From Dryocosmus kuriphilus (Eukaryota > Arthropoda > Insecta > Hymenoptera > Cynipidae), in contig CM076196.1 of the NCBI GenBank assembly GCA_038277395.1, positions 94,246,385 to 94,310,384 of the forward strand: a stretch of 64,000 nt of DNA. Direction: 5' to 3'. This document shows positions 23,092 to 34,810 of the stretch, in pieces. The translations under genes and the position numbers were made by a program. The notes under the pieces were generated by a model, which saw only the letters and a list, made by a program, of their open reading frames with translations, was not told the DNA's origin and made no database searches. Position 1 is the stretch's first letter. The number at the start of each line of letters is the position of its first letter.

Positions 23092-23216
23092 TGAATAGTA
23101 GTATTAAGGACTAGAAATTGAAGGGAAGAGGGATTTAGAATTTTGCAAAGAAATTAAAGAGGCGAGTAAAATTACAGAATTTAATTAAAGGGAAAGTTAA
23201 AGACTCAGGACCAATA

Positions 23217-24020
23217 TTGGAAACAAGACATTTGACTAAGCACAAAGAGTTAGATAGACTTTTAAAAGAGAAAATGAGAGAATCAGCTAATAGCGATTGG
23301 TCTAAGCCAATAGTAGTGTTTATAAAACCAGATAGGAAATCTAGGTTTTACTTAGATTTTAGAAAAGTTAACAAGCTATCGAAAAAGGGCTTATACCCAA
23401 TTCCGTTAATGACAGACATCTTAGATGCGTTATGGTCGGCAAGATACATGTCAAAGATTGATCTTCGCTAGGCTTACCATTAATTTGCGTTAAACGAAGG
23501 CTCAAAACCGACTACAGCTTTTATGAACCCAGGCAGAGGATCTTTTCAGTTCTGGAAATTGCTGTTTGGTTTATGCAATCCTCCTGCAATATTCCAGCGT
23601 CTGATGGACAAAAACATGACACCAATTTTAAACCACATGTATTTTTCTACCTTAAAGATACCTTAGTTTTCTAAAAAAACTTCGAAAATTACCTAACATA
23701 CTTAGAAAACGTGCTAGATAAAGCTAAAGAGTCAGAATTAAAAATAGATTATGTAAATGCGAATTTGCATACTCAGGGATAAAGTATTTAGCATTTAAAG
23801 TAAATGAGAAAGATTTGCAAATTGATGATGAGAAAATAAACCCAATTTTATTATTTCCAAAACCTAAGTCAAAACGTAAAACAGTTGCAAAGGTTAATAG
23901 GTATGGAATCATGGTATCGACGTTTCGTACCAAAAGTTGCAGAGATTTTAAAACCTCTGCAAAGATTGATGAAAAAGTAAGTAGAGTGGGAATGGACACT
24001 TCAGCCCGCAACCGAGACCA
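23217..24020 (+). pseudogene. Reverse transcriptase remnant of Gypsy A
   Basis: An 85-aa frame reads SDWSKPIVVFIKPDRKSRF, LDFRKVNKLSKKGLYPIPL and RYMSKIDLR, the RT fingers up to motif A. A stop follows. Palm text continues as NPGRGSFQFWKLLFGLCNPP (motif B region, about 23520-23590). The YxDD box is not readable (HMYFSTLK at its expected place). Confidence 0.7.
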
Positions 24021-24451
24021 ATAACACATGCGTTGGGGCCGTAATAACATAGACAATGAATAGTGAACATTTTTTTATAGCTTTTGCAACTAGAGGTTCC
24101 ACTGGGGCCGAAAGAAAATAATCGGCCACAAGAAAAGAATGCTTAGCGGTCGTTTAGGCAACAAGAAATCTCAGAACTTATTTACATAGACGGATATTCC
24201 TTTTAAGCTTTAACAGATCACATCACTTTGAAATGGCTTCGCAATTTAAAAAATCTAACAAGGAGATTAGTCGATGGGCGTTAGACTTGTTAGAATATGA
24301 TCATGAAATAGTTTATGGAAAAGGAAGTTTAAATCACGTACCAGATACTTTATCTAGATCAAGTGAAAATGAAATAAAAGTTTCAAGTATTTTAGCCAGT
24401 TTAGTAGAATCCGAACAAAAGGAATTTAAAGAAATTAGTGGTGATTGGTAA
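24020..24451 (+). pseudogene. RNase H remnant of Gypsy A
   Basis: The C-terminal part is a 72-aa frame, RWALDLLEYDHEIVYGKGS then NHVPDTLSRS, the standard end of Gypsy RNase H. Upstream, LITDHITLKW is split from it by a frameshift near 24235. Confidence 0.65.
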
Positions 24452-24639
24452 AACACAAAAATGTTGCGTTTAAAAAACAAGCCTAGGGAAAATCAAAGTT
24501 GAAGAAAACACAATAAACAATTATACTTTTACTTATCAGATATATCCCTTGAAATCAAGTTTAGAATTCGATAGCAATCTTTTTTATTCAACGATACCTA
24601 AGGAATTAAGAGAACAAGTTTTAGTCCAGAATCATGACG

Positions 24640-25450
24640 ATAAATAAGCAGGGTATTAGAGAATGGAGAAAACTTATGCGACATTATCAGAAAATTATTT
24701 TTGGTCTTGTATGTATTCAGAAACTTTAAAGTATGGTAGAAAATGCAATAAATGCCGAAGAATTAACCCAAATATTAATAATCCGGTAGGGCTTATGGGC
24801 AAAATAATCATTGAAGAACCTGGTCAGTGGTTCCTTCGGATATGATGAGACCATTGCCAATGTCAAAGTCAAGAAATCAATGTATATTACCTTTCGTAGA
24901 TATGTTTATGAAATGGGTAGAGATAATTCCAGTCAGATATAAGTTGGCAACAACAATACAAAGAAAATTTCATAAGCGAATCATTTCAAAATGGGGAACA
25001 CTGAGAATATTATTTACTGACAACTGGAAAGAACACGTGAGCAAAGTAATAATTATCTTGACAAATTCTTCTGGAATAAGACACACAGAAACTTCGGAGT
25101 GCTATCCTCAGTCGAATCCAACTAAAGTATGAAATAGATCAATTAAAACAGCAATTAAAGCATATTTAGATAATCACAAAGTATGAGATAAGGATTTGGA
25201 TGATTTTCAGTTTGCCTTAAATACTAGTACACATTCATAAACTGGGTCTAAAGCAGCTTTTTTAAATTTAGGCCGCGAATTATAACCGATACAAGCACTA
25301 AATAAAGACTTAGAATATAAAATCAAAATCGAATTTTTAGAAACAGAACAATGTACTAAAATGATGAATAAACTGTAAATAATTAGAGAAGAAGTAGTTA
25401 ATATTTTAAGTATAGTTAATGATACTTAGGCAAGCTACTATAACCTCAGA
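24640..25450 (+). pseudogene. Integrase remnant of Gypsy A
   Basis: The zinc-binding segment (SENYFWSCMYSETLKYGRKC then CRRI) keeps its two cysteines. The catalytic core is split over two frames: PLPMSKSRNQCILPFVDMF (24840-24900), a second-aspartate segment reading LFTDNWKEHVSK, and the glutamate region GIRHTETSECYPQSNPTKV, after which the expected ERVNR is frameshifted to text resembling RSIKTAIKAYLDNH. The C-terminal stretch (DDFQFALNTSTH...) runs to about 25290. Confidence 0.7.
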
Positions 25451-25500
25451 CGTAGATCGCTTAGTTTTGAAATAGGAGTACAAGTTTGAAACGATTCGAT

Positions 25501-26671
25501 ACATCCCCATATTCGTATTGTCATAGGTGGGATAGAGAAGCGTGAAGCCAAGGCAATTAATAAGGTAAAAGGTGATAGTAATAACCGCTCAAGGTACGTG
25601 TGTAATCATAGGAATATATATATAGGTCAGCAGGCCAGTAGGAAAAATAAAATCCTCGGTGCGCATGACAGAGCGCGAAAGTAGGGAGACCAGCGGTACC
25701 AAGACGCGCTGACAATATATCCTTATATCGAGCTGACCTGTCCCCATGGTTTGAGCGTGGCTGAGTTTGAGCCTTTAGTGGATAACGAAAGTCTTTTTCT
25801 ACCAGGTCTTTGATCTGGGGCTCAAGGCTGAGTTATCAAACACTAGGCACAAATCGGCGGCGTCACCCCCTGAGGTAGGGTCTGGAAGCTTAAAGTCATC
25901 CAGATCCAACTTAGCAAAAAGGAAATAGGAATCCTAATCACACTCTCTACCAGGTTTAATTATCTGGGGCTTGTGCGATCTGAATTCTCTTAGCCCAAGT
26001 AGCGTATAAGGATTGGATGGGGTCGAAGCCTAATTATGTGCCAATACTGAAAAAAGACCTCTGAGAATCCTAGATGCACCCTCTACCAGGTTCATTATCT
26101 GGGGCTTGTGCGTCCTGAATTCCTTCGAAGTCTGAGTACCAGAAATATATTGACTCAATTTTTACTCCACTGTTCACGCTCGAGTCTGGAAGTCCTAAGG
26201 TGTAATCAGACACACAGAATGGAAATCTAGTCTCAAATGATGACCTCAAAACGCTCGATATAAGTAGCTTAAATTTTTTATGTTCACTGCCAGACTAGAA
26301 AGTCTGAAGAATTGTGAACTTTGGCGTAGGAAACTGAGACGAAATCCTGGCGAAGGCATGGCACTTAGTCTTGGCGGGACGAAGCTTCGGTTCTCGTGAA
26401 CCTCAAAGAAGAAAGAGAGAAGAGTCCTGGATGCTCTAAAAAAAGAAAAAAAAGAGTTAGGTAGGATTTGGCTATATTGAGAGACTACTCGGGAAGTACG
26501 AAAAAGTAAGAAGCGCACCGAAAAGTTTGCGCACCTAGAAGATTGAAATTCCGAGAAATAAATGTTCCCCTGATTCCCTCGTTCCAGCGCTCCTGTAAAC
26601 CTACAATTCACAACTCCACGACGAAAAAATACATTTTTGTTATAAAAAAAGGGACAAAAATCTGAACCTCC
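25501..26671 (+). repeat. Region with a triplicated motif, perhaps LTR or untranslated region
   Basis: The motif TCTACCAGGT..NATCTGGGGCT occurs at 25798-25827, 25946-25977 and 26082-26112, the last two also sharing an upstream AATCCTA and downstream TTGTGCG. The spacing is about 136-148 bp. It lies between the end of Gypsy A integrase and the next Gypsy remnant, so it may be an untranslated or LTR segment of either. No ORF of interest is seen. Confidence 0.45.
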
Positions 26672-26971
26672 ATGAGTTGCCGTAGAGGCAAACTTATTTT
26701 CTTTGAGTCGTCGGCCGACGTAGATTTGAGATCTACCGAGAATTACATTTGCGAGGAATTTTTAATTAAAAACTATTTTCGTCTCCGAGATCTGCGTCTG
26801 AAAAATAGCAGAGAAATGAGACCGCGTGTAGATGGGCTACCTATCCTTGTTCCAAGGGTTTTGCTGTTAGTAAAGTTAAACAATCGGGTGGTAAGGGCAA
26901 ATTTCAACGTTCTACCCGACCTCGATCCGATTTGTGTAATCGGACTCGAATTGTTGGACAGAACCCATTAA
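26672..26971 (+). pseudogene. Retropepsin-like remnant of another Gypsy element
   Basis: The 99-aa frame contains FFESSADVDLRSTENYICEE and ends VLPDLDPICVIGLELLDRTH. The order matches an LTR-element protease: active-site loop, flap, then the ILG-type strand (here VIGLELL). The catalytic Asp-Thr/Ser-Gly is replaced by Glu-Ser-Ser, so it is inactive. Confidence 0.45.
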
Positions 26972-27221
26972 AAGCAAATCAGAACAAAATCTTCATTAAT
27001 CTTCAATATTGCTGGAGTAGTCTGAAATGCGACATCATTATTAAACTCATTCACACAATAATAAATTTTCCATCAAAATTAAACTCAGTAAAAGGTGGGA
27101 CTCTCCAAATGGCAAAAATCACGCAGTTTTGAAACTCAACCAAGGTAAATCTCAACTCAGCGCGGGGACACGGCTCTAACATAGAATAATAAATGGGCTC
27201 AAATGACCTCAAAATTAAATA

Positions 27222-27410
27222 ATGTTACAAGTTTTAAAAAGGGAAAATGGTTTATCAAGTAAAGCAGAGGGAATAAAGAAGAAATTAAATAAAAACATTG
27301 AAGGACTATTTGTTATTAAAGCAAAAATCTCACCCATAATATACGAGCTAAAAATAGGGAAGGTATATCAACTGAAAATTGGAAAGTTACTGAAATTAAA
27401 TAGTATATAA
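27222..27410 (+). pseudogene. Integrase C-terminal (GPY/F-like) remnant
   Basis: The frame reads SKAEGIKKKLNKNIEGLFVI then KAKISPIIYELKIGKVYQLK. This resembles the small beta-barrel C-terminal domain of Gypsy integrase (GPF.I...SPV.YEL). It is on the same strand as the protease fossil 250 bp upstream, so most of pol was deleted between them. Confidence 0.5.
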
Positions 27411-27419
27411 GTAAAATGT

Positions 27420-28194
27420 AAACATTAAATCTACAAATGGCATGCACATGGTTAAATTAATGACTGAGAGACAGAGAAAGAAAGAGGGGAGAAAGAAGAG
27501 AGAAAGAGAGAGATCGACGAGAAGCAGAACTGAAAGAAGTAAGGAGAAAAGAGGAGTAGCGAAAAAAGTTGTAAGAAGAAGAGGAACAAGGGAGCAGAGG
27601 GAAAAAATTAATTTTTTTAGACAAAATTCAGCTGACTGTACAAACCTTAACCAATTTAAATCTTTGTTGTTTTAAAATACTCATGAAAGTTCGCACTATG
27701 TTGAGTTACTGCCTAAAATAATATTTTCAAATGAGTGATTGACACTTAAAAATATTAGTAGCTTTTACAAAAATTCTTATAAACAAGTTCCCTTTTCTGG
27801 GATTTTTCAACTTCGAAAACGTTCTTCTTTTCTGTATAATAATTGCTTCTTAACTGAAAAATAAAATTTCAATGTATTGACACACAAGAGCCTTTGTTGT
27901 AAAGCTTAGATATGATCCATGTTTTTTTTACATTCCTTACAACCCAGTCTTTCATTGAGTACCTGGCTAATCAACCTTTCGTTGCTCGAACGGCTAACCT
28001 GCCGCCGAGTCTAAAGACTCGAGGCGGAAGTTTGATTTTTTTTTCCCTTCCAGTCCTGTTCCTTCTGTAATTACAGGAGTCTTAAAAAAATTTCATCTCG
28101 AGTAGTAGGTTTTCTAATTCCTTTATATTCTTGTCTGTGATTCCTATGTTCTCTATAACTTGGCTCATTATGTCTGATTTTAAAGGAAAAAAGG
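27420..28194. other. Unassigned flank of Gypsy C
   Basis: Lys/Arg/Glu-rich simple sequence at 27465-27610, then AT-rich DNA. On the minus strand, MSQVIENIGITDKNIKELEN (about 28175 to 28115) looks protein-like and may continue the Gypsy D gag that is broken by the insertion of Gypsy C. Confidence 0.3.
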
Positions 28195-29909
28195 TGTGAT
28201 GGGGATTTTGGCCTCCTCGATAAACTTCCCACACAGTAATGCAACGTCTATTTCAATTGTTTAAACAAAGGTTATTGGCGCAAATCAATTGCGAAGTTCG
28301 AAACTCATTACGAATGTCGCGCTATTGACGAATTTAACATTTAACCAAATACAAGGAAAAGATTCCTGCTAGCTAAGAAATTTTAGTAATGAATCTTAAC
28401 TTAGGGGAGAGGTTCGCCCAACCACAAATAAGTTGGAGGCCAACATTTTAAGTTAACAAAAATTTTCTTTCATTTCACCACTTATATAGAAAATTTACAA
28501 TCACATACTAATGATCATAAGATTACGAGAAAAGGCTTGAAGACAACCGTACAATTTACAAAAAGATTATGAGGTTTGATAAGCAACTCTAATTATCGAG
28601 AACTCCATTTAGTTAATCTAAACCACTCGTGAACTTGAGTTACCGCGAAACAGACGGAACGGGAAAATATTCCAATCTTACTATTTTAAAATTTTCGTGG
28701 ACGGTTCCCAAAGATTCAGAGAGAATTACGTAGCTGCAACAACCGACGACGAGACGAGATTCTAAACAATAGTAAAGCTTCTGAAACCGGCGATTCTGAC
28801 ACTTGCGAAATTCATCGATAAGATCACGGTGTTATTACAAGAAAAGAGTTTAATCCAACACAACTAACGGGGCAACACTGCGACACATGGCCGATCGCTT
28901 TGGCGGTACATCAACTTTGGCTTCGACAAATAGAAACTCTAACACACCAAAAACAACGGCCTGAAAACAAAACCACATACCTTGTTAATATAATAAAAAT
29001 TATCGCCTCTTTCCAAATCCATATTCATCTCGATATAACTCAATTCTCCTCTGATACATATGGTCGACTTAACAATACCAAATTCGGAACGAGAGTGACA
29101 GGTCGTGCAGCGTCGAGTCTACTGGTGCGTCCAGCCCGCGAGAATGGGTCCAGCCAATGGGAGCGTTTCTTCCACCTGGGACGCAGTCGCCCGCGAATAA
29201 TAGTACTTCCGGCGGTCGAGCTCGCTGTCCTGATTGGAAAAGGTGGTACAGGTATTTCTGTAGGCAAACATAGAGAAATATTTTGTTACTGATAGGACCC
29301 TACGGTTCTGAGTGGGTTATCTTTCCATTGTCCTAATCCCACTCAGAATCCTTAATTGTGGTTAGGAAAGAATTTAAAATGTCCGAAAGGTTCACCCCTT
29401 CCGATTCCATTCACCGACTCCAGAGTTTCTGGGTTCGCCAATGAGGGCGTTTCTTTCGCCCGGGTCCCAGTCTTCCGCCAATCGTAGCTTCCCACTTGGT
29501 CGAGCGCGCAGTCCTGTCTTGTAAGCAGCATAGGTGCTTCTGGCGGTAAAAATAGAGAGAAATTATGTTAATGAGAGAATCCAATAATTTTGAGTGGCTG
29601 ATTTTTCTCTGGTCTTTATTCTACTCAGAATCAATAATCGTGATTTACAAACACCTGACAAATAATGTAACTCTCGATAGGTTTCACCGCTCTCAGTGCC
29701 ATCTGCTACTCCCGGGTTTCTGGTAGTGCCATGAAAAAATCTCTTTGAAGGCTGGTGATTCGTGGATCGGTTTGTTTCTCCTCCTGCTGTCGATGGTGCT
29801 TCCCTCTAAAGTTGGGAGTTTAAAACACAGTTGACCGTCTCGTGTCACAGAAGGAGACACACCCATCTGTGGCATCTGCACTCTCTGTTCCTCCCATGGG
29901 TGAGCAACC
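28195..29909 (-). repeat. LTR of Gypsy C (3' LTR on the minus strand)
   Basis: Begins TGTGATGGGGATTTTGGCC and ends GAGCAACC. It matches 37421-39022 throughout. It carries about 95 bp (near 28685-28790) that the other LTR lacks. ORFs inside it are LTR translations, not genes. Confidence 0.85.
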
Positions 29910-30870
29910 CTGGCCAGTCCACCTACCGCGGAGCTGGCGTTCAAATTCCAGTTGACACTTCGATGACCTCTCTCTCCGCCGCTCCGATGATTTGCAGGAA
30001 TGTTTAGAAAAAAAAAAGGAGATATAAGTAACCCTCGAAATTCTGTTTAGAAAGAGCCCCCGTGGAATTTGTCCCTTGCTCCGAATTTCCAGACAAAGAA
30101 GGGTGGGTAAGAATCCCTATTTATCTTTCCCCGGAGCCGGCAGGGGGAATTGTTTTTGTTTTCAAAAATGTGACAGTTGAGTTTTACAGTATCTCACCCA
30201 GTAATGAGGGTGACCAGTAGTACCCGAATACTCAACTCACAATAGGTCCTTCCAACGATTGGCCAACTCCCGAGTGCTCTCTCGATGTTAGTTTCGAGAC
30301 TTTAAAGACTTTTAATAGAGGAATCTCCCATGAGGGCAACAAAAAAGATTAACCTGCTAGTACAAACATGATTCGACATTGCGGTACTTAGGTTCCCAAT
30401 TTCCTTTACGGTATCCCGACGTGCAAACTGTTTAAACAAGAAAATCTTTATGTTCTCCTAATCTTGCTGCGAGTCGGCACCTTACTCCCTCCATCGACCA
30501 TAATCAATTTCGAACTCCCCCGGAACACGTCGAAAGGGAGGTGTAACGAGTGAAAGAACCATCGAGACCGTTTAGGCGAGAGAGAGAGAAATTAAAAAAA
30601 CGGCACGACACGAACAAAACAACCGCACAAAAAAAAAAACGCAGTCTTAGGGAGGGATTGATTAATAATGCGAGAGGGGTCAGAGCGTGAGCCCGCCCGC
30701 TGCCAATCCAGGGCAGTTGTCAGAGCCCGGGCTCTTGCGTTAAGGGGATAGAAAGAATGGCTATGACTAAACGAACTCACAACAGTACTCTCAGCCCCGT
30801 AGGGCGGCGTCTTGGGCAGGTTCCTGGCTTCCACCACTACTCGACGCATCCTGCTTACGCCTCATCATTT
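29910..30870 (-). other. 3' untranslated segment of Gypsy C
   Basis: The stretch between the last coding frame and the 3' LTR. It contains GC-richer text and short runs of A and GA. No protein domain is seen on either strand. Confidence 0.4.
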
Positions 30871-30874
30871 ATTA

Positions 30875-31560
30875 TCACAGAAACTCCTGGCCGCCCCTCC
30901 TCCCACTACAAACCGTCATTGGGCATTCCTCTATCAATTCGAAGGCCGGAGTCGGTTTCGCCCCACCGGCCATCACCATGTCCGACAGCCGGGGTCTGCT
31001 ACAATTGGGGCACGACACCTCAGTGGACCCCCTCTCCTCGCAACCGCAGCAGAGCACCACGCTTGGTTTGAAGTCGGGGTAGTGCTGTCTTTCATGCCCC
31101 GGCCTCTTACAGTCGAAACACCGCCACGGAGTAAGGCCAGGTTAGGGCTTTGGCTTCGGCGCCCCTCCTGCAGCCAGGCCCGCCGGTGTTCGACCTGGCG
31201 CCTTACCCATGAGCGCCGGAACGCCTCCGGCTGTCGACAGGGCATCTCCGCGACGGTTTGAAAAGGAGCTGGGATCAGCTGCTCCTCCCCACGAGTGGAG
31301 CTCTCGGTAGGCCGCTCTTCGTTGGCCGCGGGTAGTGTTGGCTCCTTTGGGGAAGCCCTCGCCTTCGTGCGCGTCCACACCTCTTGTACGATGAAGAGGG
31401 CCCTGTACCCCTCAGGAATGGAAGGGTCATCGACGTAGACGGTATCCTGAAAGAAAAGGGTTCGAAGCCTTGAATCTCGACTGTCGACTAGTCTATCGCG
31501 ACGAAAGGTTTCAAGTGCTTGACCTGCTCCTTCCGACAAATTTTCCCTTATCATTGACCA
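30875..31560 (-). pseudogene. Extra zinc-knuckle frame downstream of integrase (Gypsy C)
   Basis: On the minus strand after the integrase C-terminus, a frame runs through SRDSRLRTLFFQDTVYVDDP and a Glu/Arg/Pro-rich linker to about 31140. It then shifts into CFDCKRPGHERQHY followed by CCGCEERGSTEVSCPNC (31105-31010), ending at a stop near 30875. This is the same layout as the gag knuckles of this element at 35023-35170: a CxxC-PGH unit, then CxxC..G..T..CPxC. So the element carries a second gag-like nucleic-acid-binding module in the env position, or as a pol extension. It is broken by at least one frameshift. Confidence 0.5.
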
Positions 31561-32649
31561 GGGTGAAGACCACCGGGGACAATCTACGTTTGATCCTAAA
31601 CAGGCTCTCGAGCCTTGGAAAGAGCTTACCTGCCACATTGTCCAATCTCTTTGAAAACTTGCTATTTGTCCTAAGGACTAAGTCCCCTATCCTGAAATCC
31701 TTGTCCCTGTTACCCGCATTATATTACTTGGACTGTGACTCAAACGCCTTGTCCAGATTTCGGCAAAACCCAGTAACGGAGCTGATCTAATCGTTTCACC
31801 CTCTGTAGCCATTCTTCCGGTCGAGGGTTAGCTTGCTGGACCCTTTTCTCGAGATCTCGTCACATCCTCCTATAGAGGAGAGGATTCCGTCTGAAATTCA
31901 GAAAGGAGAGAGTGACCTTTAGTGTACCGTGATCCGCGGAATTATATGCGAATCGGACTTCAGACAGATACACGTCCCAATCCTGGTTATCCTGGAGGAA
32001 GGAAACGATCATGGTCTTTAGGACCCTATTCACTCTCTCTCTCTCTCTGTCGGGTTGGCCTAGGCGTGATAGACAGGGGTCGTAGTGTAGATGAAACCGA
32101 TTCCGGGACACATCTGTTCCAATATTTTGTTCGCAAACTCCGTTCCGTTGTCAGTATGAATGACCTTCGGTGCTCTCCATCGAGATACTACCAAATCCTC
32201 CAACGTTTTCCTTACTGTGGAGCCGTTAGCCGTACGAATCGCAACGCATTCAATCCACTTTTTGAGGAGATCCTGGAATCCAAAGATTTACTTGTGGCCA
32301 GTCCTACTCTTGGGAAAGGGGTCCATGATGTCCCCAGCCACCACCGTCCATGGCTGCTCCACGACTCGCTGTCCATCATGCCGGCCGGACGAGACTGCTC
32401 GACCTTACATCTCTGGCACGGACCACAACTACGAACGTACTGGACCACGTCACGGATAATCCCCGGCCAATAATAGCGTAGGGCTAACCTTTGGTAGGTC
32501 TTTTCGTTGCTCAAATGACCTGCCTGAGGTGCCTCATGTGCGTCCTGTAACGCCCGAGGCCTAAGTTCTACCGGTAGGACGAGCTGCCAAGCCTCGTGAT
32601 CGGTCAGCAACCCGTCTATTTCCGTGTTTGGTCTATGCAGATATAACAT
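31560..32649 (-). pseudogene. Integrase remnant of Gypsy C
   Basis: The zinc finger is intact in a 145-aa frame: HEAPQAGHLSNEKTYQRL then YVRSCGPCQRCK (HHCC). After frameshifts, the glutamate-helix region appears as RERVNRVLKTMIVSFLQDN and DWDVYLSEVRFAYNSADH (32111-31900). The C-terminal domain can be read near 31790-31560 (KDFRIGDLVLRTNSKFSKRL, then LSPVVFTLVNDKGK). Integrase inserts the cDNA; this copy cannot. Confidence 0.75.
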
Positions 32650-32919
32650 TCTGTCCTCGATTTTTCAGTCGGGAAAGATCTGACGCCAATCCTGGACTGC
32701 CTGCATTCGCCTTAGGTTCCATGAATCTTCTGTGTCACTTACACCAGACACCGGAGTTTCATCGTCCGCCGAAAATCTAGACAACGCATCAGGGACGTGG
32801 TGTAGGGCACCCTTCCGATGTCCGATATCGAAATGGTATCCTTGGAGTTCCCAGCCCCATCTCGCGAGTCTACCAGTCGGGTTCCTCAGGTTATGTAACT
32901 AGCGCAAGGTACCGTAGCG

Positions 32920-33150
32920 TCATAGTTTTACTCAGCAGCCAGGAGAATCCTGCTCGCAAAAGTGATGACCCTCTCCTCTCCATCCTGCAACTGAGTCGGA
33001 ACCGCACTCAAGCAGGTCGCGTGAGCGTCTGTCTGCAGATTGAATAAATTCTCGACTACACTCTTAAATCTCGGATATGCGAGTATATGTGCACTGTTCA
33101 ATGCCCTTTTCAAATGATAAAAGGCCTCCTGTTGCTCCTCGCCCCAGTGT
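32920..33150 (-). pseudogene. RNase H remnant of Gypsy C
   Basis: A minus-strand frame with NLFNLQTDAHATCLSAV and RVITFASRILLAAE, the start of Gypsy RNase H with its first aspartate. The frame breaks right after. Confidence 0.65.
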
Positions 33151-33221
33151 CATTTAACGCTAGTTCGAAAGAGTCGAGTTAGTGGTTCGGCGACCGTCGC
33201 AAATTCCGGTATAAACTGCCG

Positions 33222-33997
33222 CTACCATGAGGACATCCCCATAAACCTACGCAACTGTTTAACTGTTTTTGGCGCGGAGTATGAAACTCCTGGAGCTAAC
33301 TTATCGGAATCTACCCTCAGGCCGGCTTGATTGACGACAAATCCCAGGTATCTAACTTCCAAACAGCAAAACTCGCTCTTTTCCGGATTTATCGTCAAAT
33401 TCGCCTCGGCTACTCGGTCAAGAACTCTTTCCAGCCAAATTAGATGTTTCTCAAAGGTCTCTGTGACAAAAATGATATCTTCGAGGTAACTGAACACGTT
33501 CGGTCTCATCTCCGGTGTGATCAACATACCAATAAGACACTGGAACGTTGCTGGTGCTCCCGTGAGACCAAGGTCATTCTCTTAAATTCGAATAACCCTC
33601 TTCCCGGCAATGTAAACGCCGTTTAAGGTTGACCGTTCTTTTCTAGTGGGATTTGATTGAAGGCGACACTCAAATCTAATTTCGAAATATATTACGCGGC
33701 CCTCAATTGCCTCAATATGTCAGTCATTTAGGGAAGAGGGTAGGCTTCTTTTCTGGAAATAGCGTTTAATTTACGAAAATCCAAACATAAACGATACTTC
33801 CCCTCCGGCATACGCGCCATTACGATCGGTGCAGACCATTCGCTATAGGATCCAGAGGTGATACCCTCAGCTAACAACCTATATATCTCCTTATACATTA
33901 TTTCTTGTACCTTTGGAGATGCTATGCGGTATCTGTCTTTGATGGGAGCATGATTTCCAACATCAAAGGTGTGGGTGATGAGGTTTGTCGCGGCCAA
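33222..33997 (-). pseudogene. Reverse transcriptase remnant of Gypsy C
   Basis: Fingers: EWSAPIVMARMPEGKYRLCL then DFRKLNAISRKEAYPLP (33870-33730). Motif A: YISKLDLSVAFNQIPL (about 33690). The catalytic box reads YLEDIIFV instead of YLDD (about 33490), and thumb text follows (NLTINPEKSEFCCLEVRYLG, VKQLRRFMG). The Asp-to-Glu change removes a metal-binding aspartate. Stops and frameshifts lie between the fingers and the YLED part. Confidence 0.75.
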
Positions 33998-34006
33998 CGG
34001 GCCCTG

Positions 34007-34810
34007 CTATTTAGAATGGAGCTTTATTCTTAAAAACTCTTTCAAAGCTTTCTCCTCCCCATCGAGTAAAGTGGCTACGCCACTACAACTTTCCTCTCCC
34101 ACCAACCATTGCTTTAATGGGTAATGCTTGCCCTGAGAGTCTGGCATAAAAACTTTCCTAGAGCGCGAGAGAAAAGCCTTATCAAGTTTTTCTTGGCCCT
34201 CCAGCCCCAGTATCATCTAGGTGTCCAGGTTATTCGCTACCCGAACTTCACAATTTCGAGTTGTCCCATCAATTGTTATGGGTAGGTTGACCTTACCGAT
34301 AATCCTATTGGTCGAACCATTTGCTACTGTCATGTGCGATTTCCTGATACATTCTAGTTGTCTACTGGATTTCTTTGCTATCCTATCCCAGCCCGATTAA
34401 CGAATAAGGACGCGACAAGATCCATTGTCGATTAATGTGTACAGTGGGATCGAGCCGATAGTTGCCATCACATGTACCCTATTGGCAACTTCGGTAGTCT
34501 CGACTATTCCACTAATCAACTTCGCTTCCGTGATACAGCCCCCTAACGTCCCAATTAACTCTAAATCTTCCTCAAGGGGGCGAAGCCTACTCGGAATCGG
34601 GCGTACTATCTCCTTTGACTGTTTGTGTGGAGTACATTCAGGGATGTCATAGATCTGGTCCTCTACTGTCAAGTTTATAGGTCTATTTCCACTCGCAAGG
34701 CTATAATTTTCTGACAGTATTTCACTATCCATCTCGTCGTCGGGCATACTGATACCCTGAGATTCTTTCATATCTATGGTCGCCTGAAATGTCACCTTCT
34801 CGGTACCCAA
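34007..34810 (-). pseudogene. Protease remnant of Gypsy C
   Basis: A 137-aa frame ends in PLYTLIDNGSCRVLIR then a stop. The active-site loop is D-N-G instead of D-T/S-G. Downstream, after frameshifts, NLPITIDGTTRNCEVRVAN and a 69-aa frame starting MILGLEGQEKLDKAF give the second half with the ILG motif. Confidence 0.65.

Larger units (their letters stand above)
22653..25500 (+). mobile_element. Gypsy element A, polymerase-integrase part
   Basis: Continuation of the plus-strand Gypsy whose gag-protease part ends at 17112. RT, RNase H and integrase remnants follow in the standard Gypsy order. Three levels of nesting result: A contains B, which contains the mariner. Confidence 0.65.

Noticed and set aside
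31922..32473. 183-aa plus-strand ORF
   Set aside because: It is the antisense shadow of the Gypsy C integrase.
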